Assembly: GCA_964413425.1 (NCBI GenBank)
Contig: CAYPST010000085.1
Coordinates: forward strand, 1 to 17,722
Reading direction: 5' to 3'
Length of the DNA: 17,722 nt
From: DATFLS01 sp964413425
GTDB lineage: Bacteria > Fidelibacterota > JAANXI01
The notes under the pieces were generated by a model. It did not search any database, had not been told where the DNA came from, and was given only the letters and a program-made list of their open reading frames with translations. Positions 1-6,862 of the stretch are shown in pieces. A program made the position numbers and the translations under genes. Positions within the stretch are counted from its first letter, which is position 1. Each line of letters opens with the position of its first letter.

Positions 1-30
1 AAAACACACATTTTCTAGGGCGGGGTTTTC

Positions 31-76
31 CCTAAGTACAGCGATACTTCGCGAAGCTCGTATCGCTCAACTTAGG
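31..76. repeat. Long imperfect inverted repeat (hairpin)
   Basis: The arms are CCTAAGT (31-37) plus AGCGATAC (40-47), paired with GTATCGCT (60-67) plus ACTTAGG (70-76). They form 15 base pairs interrupted by one symmetric 2-nt mismatch (AC opposite CA). The 12-nt loop begins with the palindrome TTCGCGAA (48-55). No T-run follows, so a classical rho-independent terminator is not supported. It could be a dispersed intergenic repeat, a processed RNA hairpin, a protein-binding site or the 3' end of a gene lying outside the window. Confidence 0.8.
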
Positions 77-223
77 TTTAACATTTTGACTGTCAGGTTG
101 AATCAGTATCGGGGCATCCGGTACGTTCCTGATATAATTGGAATAAACCCACCCGCTACCTCTGTTTAAATAAGGGTTTATGGGATTCGGCTGGCAATCC
201 TATTTACTGATTTAAGAGCCATA

Positions 224-261
224 TTGAAAATGATACATTTCCATTGTATTTTGGTTATAAT
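224..261 (+). promoter_or_regulatory. Candidate sigma70-like promoter
   Basis: TTGAAA (224-229) lies 17 nt before TATTTT (247-252), a plausible -35/-10 pair. A perfect TATAAT also occurs at 256-261, with GATACA 18 nt upstream at 232-237. Either would give a leader of roughly 280 nt before the first sulfatase. The surroundings are AT-rich, so chance matches are likely. If the organism uses Bacteroidota-type promoters, these consensus sequences would not apply. Confidence 0.3.
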
Positions 262-536
262 TCCTTATCGTGGGGAAGGAACGTCAATAGAATATAAGTT
301 TTTTGCATTTCAGAGATACCAGAGTCAAGAACGATGTAATAATAATGACTATTACACATATTTTCCATTTGATGGAGAAACCATCCCGGCATCCTGAACT
401 GGCGTAATTGGTGCACACTTTTGTGTAGCAGGAGAATGAGCGTTTCTGTCCCAGCAACTTTTACCATTAAGTCCACAATATCCGGGAGTTGTCACAGGAT
501 TGACGGAGTAGAGACAGGGAAATGACAACGAGTGAG

Positions 537-542
537 AAAGGA
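537..542 (+). promoter_or_regulatory. Ribosome binding site deciding the start of sulfatase 1
   Basis: AAAGGA lies 7 nt before ATG 550. This favours ATG 550 over the in-frame GTG at 532, which would add six residues before the twin-arginine motif. Confidence 0.55.
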
Positions 543-549
543 TGATCTC

Positions 550-2493
550 ATGATCTCCAGGCGCGACTTTTTGAAAGTGACCGGCGCGATGTTTTTAACT
601 TCCGTGTTCACTCCTGCGAGGGTGTTAACGGGGGCTCAGGAGACCCCGCGGCCGAACATCCTCTGGCTGTCCTGTGAAGATATCGGTCCCCAGCTGGGAT
701 GCTATGGGGATGCGAATGCCCGGACGCCCACTCTTGATCAGCTGGCAGCCGGCGGCATCCGGTACGACCATGCTTTTACCGTCTCCGGGGTGTGCGCACC
801 CAATCGATCCTCTGTCATCACCGGAATGTATGCCAGTTCCCTGGGGACCCATCACATGCGTTCGGGAGGAGAAGGCACCGAGCATTCCGTCAAACCCGCG
901 ATCCCCGCCCAGGTGAAGTGTTTTTCGGAATACCTTCGCAATGCAGGGTACTATTGTACGAACAATTCCAAGGAAGATTACAATTTCGAGCCCCCGGAGA
1001 GTGCCTGGGATGAATCCAGCGGGAACGCCCACTGGCGGAATCGTCCTGTCCCGGATCAGCCGTTTTTTGCCGTCTTTAACTATACGGGGACGCATGAGGG
1101 GTCGGTGCACATGGAGCGGGCGGAACATGAGGAGCGTGTCCGTCCGTTAAGCCCGGATCAGCGCCAGGATCCCCGAAAGTTGGAGTTGCCGCCCTATTAT
1201 CCCGATACCCCGACCTTTCGCCGGATGTGGGCGGATTATTACGAGCTCATCACCCGGATGGATTACTGGGTGAACGATCTGCTCAGTCAGCTGGAGGAGG
1301 ACGGTCTGGCGGAGGAGACCATCGTGTTCTTCTGGTCGGACCACGGAGTGGGCCTCCCCAGGGCGAAGCGCTGGTTGTACGATTCCGGTACCCATATTCC
1401 GCTGATAGTACACCTTCCACAGCAATTCCGGACAGGCGAACAGGGCCGGCCCGGCACCGTGGAAGATCGGCTGGTGAGCTCCATGGATTTTGGGCCGACA
1501 GTGTTGAACCTGGCCGGCATACGCACCCCCGCGCACATGCACGGTCAGCCTTTCCTGGGACCGGATCTCCCGCCGGAACGCGAGTACGTATTCGGGGCCC
1601 GGGATCGCATGGATGAACGGTATGACATCATCCGGATGGTCCGGGACCGGCGGTACAAATATCTTCGGAATTACGAGCCGTTCAAACCCTACCATCAATA
1701 CATGAATACCCCCGAACAGGGGGCGGAGATGCAGGAATTGCATCGGCTGGCAGATCAGGAGAAACTCCCGCCGGCTGCCTGGTGGTTTACCCGGGAAGAG
1801 AAACCGGTGGAAGAATTGTATGATTGTCAGACCGATCCGCATGAAATACAGAATCTGGCAGACGATCCACAGTACAGGGAGATACTGGTACGGATGCGGG
1901 CGGTGCATGACCAATGGATGATAGAAACCAAAGATCTGGGTTTGATCCCTGAGCCGGAACTGGTCGCCATTGAGAAAGAATATGGAACCAGATATGCGTT
2001 CTTTCGACAGCTGGACCGCGATAATAACCAATTACTGCAGGCGCTGCATGCCGTGGCTTCCCTGGCCGGGAAACCGGAGATCGCCGACCTGCCGGCCTTG
2101 CTGGAGGCGCTGGATCATCCGGAACCGTCGTTCCGCTACTGGGGTCTGATGGGCATCGGCAACCTCGGAATGCAGGCGGAGTCAGCGCTGGAGAAAGTGT
2201 ATCACGGCCTGAGCGACCGATCCCCGGTGGTGCGAGTCTCCGCAGCCCGGGCCCTCTACGAGATAGGCCGCGAAGGACAGGAGGCGTTACCTGTCCTGAT
2301 CGATGCACTGCACAGCCCCCACGAGTGGGTGCGCCTGCAAGCCGTGACGGTGCTTGATAGTATTGGCGAGCAGGCCCGTCCTGCTATTCCTGCGTTGACG
2401 GAAGCGCTCAACGATACCTACAATAAATACGTGGTTCGGGTAGCGAACCGGGCGCTCAATCAACTGCTCGGTACGGATAATCAGGTCCGGTAA
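550..2493 (+). CDS. Tat-exported S1-family sulfatase with C-terminal HEAT repeats
   Basis: Hydrolyses sulfate esters or N-sulfates, predicted outside the inner membrane. The 647-residue protein starts at ATG 550, with an in-frame GTG at 532 as alternative. A consensus twin-arginine motif (SRRDFLK, residues 3-9) precedes a short hydrophobic stretch. The alkaline-phosphatase-like sulfatase domain spans about 35-460. The formylglycine motif is C82-A-P-N-R with downstream TG, so Cys82 should become formylglycine. Metal-site residues are E43-D44 near the N-terminus and D264-H265 followed by K273. The PYYPD segment and the C-terminal DPHEIQNLADDP stretch resemble N-sulfoglucosamine sulfohydrolase (sulfamidase). 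Residues about 505-635 form HEAT/PBS-lyase-like helical repeats, an unusual tail for a sulfatase and probably a protein-binding or structural module. The closest relative in the window is the sulfatase at 6863-8371. The substrate is unknown. Confidence 0.93.
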   Translation: MISRRDFLKVTGAMFLTSVFTPARVLTGAQETPRPNILWLSCEDIGPQLGCYGDANARTPTLDQLAAGGIRYDHAFTVSGVCAPNRSSVITGMYASSLGTHHMRSGGEGTEHSVKPAIPAQVKCFSEYLRNAGYYCTNNSKEDYNFEPPESAWDESSGNAHWRNRPVPDQPFFAVFNYTGTHEGSVHMERAEHEERVRPLSPDQRQDPRKLELPPYYPDTPTFRRMWADYYELITRMDYWVNDLLSQLEEDGLAEETIVFFWSDHGVGLPRAKRWLYDSGTHIPLIVHLPQQFRTGEQGRPGTVEDRLVSSMDFGPTVLNLAGIRTPAHMHGQPFLGPDLPPEREYVFGARDRMDERYDIIRMVRDRRYKYLRNYEPFKPYHQYMNTPEQGAEMQELHRLADQEKLPPAAWWFTREEKPVEELYDCQTDPHEIQNLADDPQYREILVRMRAVHDQWMIETKDLGLIPEPELVAIEKEYGTRYAFFRQLDRDNNQLLQALHAVASLAGKPEIADLPALLEALDHPEPSFRYWGLMGIGNLGMQAESALEKVYHGLSDRSPVVRVSAARALYEIGREGQEALPVLIDALHSPHEWVRLQAVTVLDSIGEQARPAIPALTEALNDTYNKYVVRVANRALNQLLGTDNQVR

Positions 2494-2581
2494 GCGTTGA
2501 ATTATCTGGCGAAACAATATTTTGAATACGATCATCGTTTGGTCGAAGACAACGATCAGTAAGCAGCGAAATTTTCATACC

Positions 2582-2609
2582 ATTGACCACTGACAATGGA
2601 CAATGAACG
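2582..2609 (+). repeat. Degenerate ATTGACA heptamer array, copy 1
   Basis: Four successive 7-nt units run ATTGACC, ACTGACA, ATGGACA, ATGAACG. The first three each match ATTGACA at 6 of 7 positions; the last is degenerate and merges into the ribosome binding site of the next sulfatase. A second array lies at 5368-5395. The shared core ACTGACAAT(G/T)GACA matches at 13 of 14 positions. Confidence 0.65.
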
Positions 2610-2613
2610 GAGG
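2609..2613 (+). promoter_or_regulatory. Ribosome binding site deciding the start of sulfatase 2
   Basis: GGAGG lies 4 nt before ATG 2618. It falls inside the sequence that would be coding if the in-frame ATG at 2603 were used, so ATG 2618 is the better start and places the twin-arginine motif at residues 5-6. Confidence 0.75.
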
Positions 2614-2617
2614 TAAT

Positions 2618-4180
2618 ATGCATCAAACCAGACGCCAATTCATGAAAACTCTCGGCGCGGGATCGCTGGGAATATTCGCCTCCACCGCGCTGTTGCCTCG
2701 GTTGAGTGCTGGCAGTCAGCGATCAAACCGGCGTCCCAATATCCTGTTTGCCATCTCTGATGACCAGTCCTGGCCCCATGCCGGCGCCTACGGCTGTCGG
2801 GGAATCAATACCCCGGCATTCGACCGGATGGCCCGGGAAGGAGTACTGTTCACACATGCGTTCTGCGCGGCGCCCCAGTGCAGCCCTAACCGGGCGGCGA
2901 TCCTCACCGGGCGGAATATCGGACAGCTGGAGGAAGCCGGCACCCACGCCAGTAATTTCCCGAAGAAATTTCAGGTCTATCCTGATCTTCTGGAGGAAGC
3001 CGGATACGAGGTTGGGTTTACCGGCAAAGGGTGGGGACCGGGAAACTGGGAATACAACGGCCGCCCGCGAAACCCGGCCGGGCCGGAATTCAGCGAGCAT
3101 GAGTTGCAAAAGCGACCCTACGATTCCGTTCGCAATCTGGATTATACCGCGAACTTCCGGGCGTTTCTGAACCAGCGAGATCCTGTTAGACCATTTTATT
3201 TCTGGTACGGCGCCAGTGAGCCCCACAGGAGTTACCAGCCGGGCATCGGCCGGAAGGCGGGAAAGCAACTCGCTGATGTGGAGGTGCCGGATTTCCTGCC
3301 GGATACCGAAGAGATCCGCAGTGACATCCTGGATTACTTTGTGGAAATTGAGTGGTTCGACCATCATCTGGGACAGATGCTGGGTATTCTGGAAGAATCC
3401 GGTGAACTGGACAACACCCTGGTCGTAGTCACCTCCGATAACGGGATGCCGTTTCCGCGGGCCAAGGCCAATCTCTACGAGTTCGGTATCCATATGCCCC
3501 TGGCCATCCGGTGGCCGGAGAAGGTGGCAGGCGGACGGGTGGTCCGGGATCTCACCAGTGCCATCGACTTTGCCCCGACCTTCCTGGAGATCGCCGGCGT
3601 GGATATTCCGGGGCAGGTCACCGGGGAAAGTTTAGTACCGGTTTTATTTTCCGGAGAAGAAGGGTGGATCGATCCCGCCAGGGAGTGGGTAATTACCGGC
3701 CGTGAGCGGCATACCCACGCCCGCCCGGATAATCTGGCGTACCCGGCACGGGCTATCCGAACCGGGCAATACCTGTACATCCGCAATTTCGCCCCGGGCC
3801 GCTGGCCGGCGGGGAATCCCAGCGGCTCAGGCGATCCGCCGCACTACCACGACATTGACGATTCGCCGTCCAAAACCTATATGCTGGAGCACCAGGACGA
3901 TCCCGCGGTGCACCGGCTCTTTCAGCTGGGCTTCGGAAAACGTCCTCTTGAGGAATTGTACGATATGCAAGCCGATCCCGGGTGCATACGCAACCTGGCG
4001 GGCCACTATGAGTATCAACAACTCCAGGAGCATCTCTGGGAACAGCTGGAAGACACGCTTCGGGCACAGCACGATCCCCGGGCCTTCGGATACGAAATTT
4101 TCGAAAGCTATCCCAGATACAGCCATATGCGGGATTTCCCGGGCTTCAAACAGCAAGGTGAATATAATTTCGATTATTAG
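2618..4180 (+). CDS. Tat-exported sulfatase, N-sulfoglucosamine sulfohydrolase-like
   Basis: A 520-residue S1-family sulfatase predicted to act outside the inner membrane. A Tat motif (TRRQFMK, residues 4-10) is followed by a hydrophobic stretch ending near residue 31. The formylglycine motif is C88-S-P-N-R, followed by AAILTG. Metal residues are D48-D49 at the N-terminus and D274-N275 in the SDNG motif. The stretch around 268-285 (TSDNG, then PFPRAKANLY) closely parallels human sulfamidase (SGSH), and the C-terminal block with ELYDMQADP supports the same subfamily. Length fits the family (about 500 residues). N-sulfated amino-sugar activity is possible, but bacterial members of this subfamily are not all proven sulfamidases. 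It lies 124 nt after the first sulfatase on the same strand, with the heptamer array in the gap. Confidence 0.93.
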   Translation: MHQTRRQFMKTLGAGSLGIFASTALLPRLSAGSQRSNRRPNILFAISDDQSWPHAGAYGCRGINTPAFDRMAREGVLFTHAFCAAPQCSPNRAAILTGRNIGQLEEAGTHASNFPKKFQVYPDLLEEAGYEVGFTGKGWGPGNWEYNGRPRNPAGPEFSEHELQKRPYDSVRNLDYTANFRAFLNQRDPVRPFYFWYGASEPHRSYQPGIGRKAGKQLADVEVPDFLPDTEEIRSDILDYFVEIEWFDHHLGQMLGILEESGELDNTLVVVTSDNGMPFPRAKANLYEFGIHMPLAIRWPEKVAGGRVVRDLTSAIDFAPTFLEIAGVDIPGQVTGESLVPVLFSGEEGWIDPAREWVITGRERHTHARPDNLAYPARAIRTGQYLYIRNFAPGRWPAGNPSGSGDPPHYHDIDDSPSKTYMLEHQDDPAVHRLFQLGFGKRPLEELYDMQADPGCIRNLAGHYEYQQLQEHLWEQLEDTLRAQHDPRAFGYEIFESYPRYSHMRDFPGFKQQGEYNFDY

Positions 4181-4344
4181 AGAATAAGAAAATTATTACA
4201 TTATCCCGAATCCTGAGCAAACGAACAACAAACGTAATACTTGGGCTAACTGATTATAGTGCGTAATCAAAGCGAAAAGAATGCGCAAGCTTCAGGAATA
4301 TCCCCCAGGATAATCAAACCACCAAAACAATGGAGGATAACTTT
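4181..4344. other. Intergenic gap between sulfatase 2 and the TIM-barrel gene
   Basis: This 164-nt AT-rich gap is the longest inside the + strand cluster and could hold an internal promoter. TATAGT at 4255-4260 is a passable -10 hexamer but has no good -35 partner. No T-tailed hairpin is visible, so read-through from upstream is not excluded. Confidence 0.35.
4332..4336 (+). promoter_or_regulatory. Ribosome binding site deciding the start of the TIM-barrel gene
   Basis: GGAGG lies 8 nt before ATG 4345. The in-frame ATG at 4330 overlaps this site (ATGGAGG) and is therefore unlikely to be the start. Confidence 0.75.
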
Positions 4345-5349
4345 ATGTGGAGAAATCTGATCAAAGCAGCTTTGTTAAGTTTCAGCGTCTTTCTGATAAC
4401 AGGCCTGGTTACAGCACAGGAACCCCCGTCCGGAGATCCCGGCGATTTTGAAGTGAAACCGTGTCTTCATTCGGTGAGTTACGCCGGATTCTGGCGCGGA
4501 CAGGAACGGCTGAATGTGGATGAATTTCTGGTGAAAGCGAAAGAACTGGGTTTTGAAGCTGTCACACTGGTAGCGAAACGTCCCCATGTTTCACCCTATG
4601 ATTATTCCATGGAAGACCGGAAACGCCTGCGGAACAGAATAGAGGAATTGGGCCTGGAACTGGCATATATGGCGGGCTATACCGATTTTACCGCCGGCAT
4701 AGATAAACCCGGCATTCCGCACACTGAGATCCAGGCACTGTACATAGGGGAAGTGGCAAAGCTGGCCCGGGATCTTGGAACAGATATGGTGCGTATTTTC
4801 ACCGGATATGTCAGGCCGGATATCCCCTATGATCAACAATATGCTACAGTGGTGGAAGGGTTGAAAATGGCGGGACGGGAGGCGGCGAAGTATGACGTGA
4901 CCCTTGCCGTGCAGAATCATCATGACATCGGAATCCACCACGACGAGATGTCCTGGCTGTTGGAAGAAGTGGATATGCCCAATGTGATGGCCGGCTGGGA
5001 TGCCTGGTCTCCGAGTCTGATAGGATTGAGTTCCGAGGAGCTCCGGGAGTCCGTGCTGAAGATGAAGCCGTTCATTGTGAATACCATTGTAGCGGATTAT
5101 GCGAAAATGCCCCGGTATCACCTGGAGGGAGGTCTCACCAACTACTTTCCGGATAAACCGTATATGCGGGCAGTCCCGCCGGGGGAAGGGATTATTGATT
5201 ACGAGACCTTTATCGGTGCGCTCAAAGAGATCGGATACCAGGGATATATTTCCTACGAAATGTGCGAGGTACTGGAGGGCGGAGGCTCCATAGAAAATCT
5301 GGATGAAACCGCGAGATACTTCCTCGAATGGGTGGAACAGTTCGAGTAA
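4345..5349 (+). CDS. Exported xylose isomerase-like TIM-barrel protein (sugar phosphate isomerase/epimerase family)
   Basis: A 334-residue protein with an N-terminal Sec signal (hydrophobic 5-23, likely cleavage after VTA at 22-24), so it should be periplasmic rather than cytosolic like classical isomerases. The remainder fits the AP-endonuclease-2/xylose-isomerase-like TIM barrel: strand and turn motifs such as GFEAVTLVAK (about 69-78), LAVQNHHD (about 187-194), AGWDAWSP (about 216-223) and YISYEM near residue 301. The Asp, His and Glu in these motifs are candidate metal ligands, as in the family. Exported members are common next to sulfatases and glycoside hydrolases in polysaccharide-degrading bacteria, where an isomerase, epimerase or related sugar activity is presumed. 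The reaction cannot be deduced. Its place between sulfatases on the same strand suggests a shared substrate. Confidence 0.85.
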   Translation: MWRNLIKAALLSFSVFLITGLVTAQEPPSGDPGDFEVKPCLHSVSYAGFWRGQERLNVDEFLVKAKELGFEAVTLVAKRPHVSPYDYSMEDRKRLRNRIEELGLELAYMAGYTDFTAGIDKPGIPHTEIQALYIGEVAKLARDLGTDMVRIFTGYVRPDIPYDQQYATVVEGLKMAGREAAKYDVTLAVQNHHDIGIHHDEMSWLLEEVDMPNVMAGWDAWSPSLIGLSSEELRESVLKMKPFIVNTIVADYAKMPRYHLEGGLTNYFPDKPYMRAVPPGEGIIDYETFIGALKEIGYQGYISYEMCEVLEGGGSIENLDETARYFLEWVEQFE

Positions 5350-5367
5350 TTCCGGTGACCGATCTCG

Positions 5368-5395
5368 ATTGACAATTCACAACTGACAATTGACA
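5368..5395 (+). repeat. ATTGACA heptamer array, copy 2
   Basis: Four perfectly phased 7-nt units run ATTGACA, ATTCACA, ACTGACA, ATTGACA, and end 11 nt before the start codon of the third sulfatase. The array is better conserved than the copy at 2582-2609 and occupies the same position relative to its downstream gene. Confidence 0.8.
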
Positions 5396-5406
5396 GTAAG
5401 GGCATC

Positions 5407-6813
5407 ATGAACCGACGAAATTTTCTCAAGTTAACAGGTGCTGGTCTCGCAGCATTGACTGCCCAATCGATTGGCCTGTTTACAGGCTGTGTCCGGCCGG
5501 CCCGCACCAAACCCAACATCGTGCTGATCCTGGCGGATGATCTGGGATGGAACCAGGTGGGATGTTACGGCAGTGATTATTATGAAACGCCCAATATTGA
5601 CCGGCTGGCCTCCCGGGGAATGCGGTTTACCGATGCGTATGCCGCCTGCCCGGTCTGTTCGCCCACCCGGGCGAGTCTGCTGACCGGAAAATATCCTGCG
5701 CGGCTCCACATTACGGATTTCATCGCAGGCGGTGATCCCCCACCCGGGGCTCCGCTGGAACACCCGGATTGGCAAAAATATCTCCCCCTGGAGGAAGTAA
5801 CCATTGCCGAGGCTCTCAAGAGAGAAGGATATGCCACGGCGGCGTTCGGGAAGTGGCATCTCAGTATCGACAAGACGCCTCCGGAGAGCCTCCCGTATAA
5901 TCCGGACAAGCAAGGATTCGATGAATCCTTTGTTACCTATAAGCCGGTTGAGTCCATGGCAAAAGAGTGGCAGACTCCGGAGAATGACGCCCATAACGTG
6001 CATATTATCACAGAGAAATCACTGGGATTTATCGAGTCGCATCAATCGGAGCCGTTCTTCCTCTATGTATCGCATAATTCCATTCACACTCCGGTGATGG
6101 AGAAAGAAGCGTTAATCGAAAAATATCGCCGGAAACTTCCGCCGGACGGCCCGGAGGAGAAAGCGGTCATCGGTGCCATGATTGAGACACTCGATAACAG
6201 TGTCAGACGAATCATGGAGAAACTGGATGAACTGGACCTGGCTCAGGATACACTCCTTATGTTCTACTCGGATAACGGAGGCCTGGATCAGGCAGAGCGA
6301 GAGGGCTTTCCAACCATGTCGCCGCTCCGGGGCGGCAAGGCAGATCTGTACGAAGGCGGCATCCGCGTCCCGCTGATTGTCTGGTGGCCCGGACAGGTGC
6401 CGGCCGGAACGGAGTCTTCCGAAGTCGTCAGCAGCATCGACCTGTTTCCCACCTTTCTGAGCGCGGCGGGAAGTGCTCAAACCTTCCGGAATATCGACGG
6501 GGTGGATCTGTCACCGGTGCTTCGGCAGTCCGGCAGCTTAACCCGAGAGGCTATCTACTGGCATTATCCGCATTATCATTCCGCAGGAGATGGACCATCC
6601 GGTGCCGTGCGATCCGGAGAGTATAAACTTATCGAATGGTATGAAAACTTTCTGCTGGATCGGAATCACCAGGTGGAGTTATATAATCTCGCCAGAGATA
6701 TTGGCGAGCAGCAGAATCTTGCAGAGGAGATGCCGGAGAAGGCGGATGAACTGCGCGACATGCTTCATCAGTGGCGGAGAGAAGTCGGGGCGCAGATGCC
6801 GGTGGTGCGATAA
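5407..6813 (+). CDS. Arylsulfatase A-like sulfatase, Tat-type lipoprotein
   Basis: A 468-residue S1-family sulfatase. The leader combines a twin-arginine motif (NRRNFLK, residues 2-8) with a lipobox-like LFTGC ending at Cys28, so it is probably Tat-exported and lipid-anchored. The catalytic signature is canonical: D44-D45 (ADDLGW), C84-S-P-T-R-A-S-L-L-T-G with Cys84 the formylglycine precursor, GKWH at 148-151, H227 in the NSIHTP segment, D289-N290 (SDNGG) and K311. It is closer to arylsulfatase A-type enzymes than to the sulfamidase-like sulfatases around it. The ribosome binding site AAGGG (5398-5402) lies 4 nt before ATG. It sits 57 nt after the TIM-barrel gene and 49 nt before the next sulfatase, consistent with an operon. 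Substrate unknown. Confidence 0.94.
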   Translation: MNRRNFLKLTGAGLAALTAQSIGLFTGCVRPARTKPNIVLILADDLGWNQVGCYGSDYYETPNIDRLASRGMRFTDAYAACPVCSPTRASLLTGKYPARLHITDFIAGGDPPPGAPLEHPDWQKYLPLEEVTIAEALKREGYATAAFGKWHLSIDKTPPESLPYNPDKQGFDESFVTYKPVESMAKEWQTPENDAHNVHIITEKSLGFIESHQSEPFFLYVSHNSIHTPVMEKEALIEKYRRKLPPDGPEEKAVIGAMIETLDNSVRRIMEKLDELDLAQDTLLMFYSDNGGLDQAEREGFPTMSPLRGGKADLYEGGIRVPLIVWWPGQVPAGTESSEVVSSIDLFPTFLSAAGSAQTFRNIDGVDLSPVLRQSGSLTREAIYWHYPHYHSAGDGPSGAVRSGEYKLIEWYENFLLDRNHQVELYNLARDIGEQQNLAEEMPEKADELRDMLHQWRREVGAQMPVVR

Positions 6814-6862
6814 CGGGGCAACGATTTTGTAGAAGGGTCCCAAAGTAATAAGGTCACTTTCC

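Larger units (their letters stand above)
1..549. other. Non-coding leader region before the sulfatase cluster
   Basis: I see no convincing gene here. The base composition is visibly more AT-rich than the coding regions that follow. The stretch holds a long imperfect hairpin at 31-76, a weak sigma70-like promoter candidate at 224-261, a small perfect hairpin at 371-385 (GATGG, loop AGAAA, CCATC) and the ribosome binding site of the first sulfatase at 537-542. A 73-codon open frame on the minus strand (255-476) lacks a ribosome binding site and recognisable protein features, so I treat it as chance. Confidence 0.6.

Noticed and set aside
31..76. Interpreting the hairpin as an integron attC site or rho-independent terminator.
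   Set aside because: The conserved GTTRRRY-type attC ends are not present and no T-run follows the stem.
255..476. A 73-codon minus-strand open frame as a gene.
   Set aside because: It lies in AT-rich non-coding sequence, has no ribosome binding site and no recognisable protein features.
625..2031. Long open frames antisense to the first sulfatase.
   Set aside because: They mirror the codon structure of a clear sulfatase gene, have Pro/Arg/His-rich low-quality sequences and no ribosome binding sites; similar antisense frames occur over the other genes.
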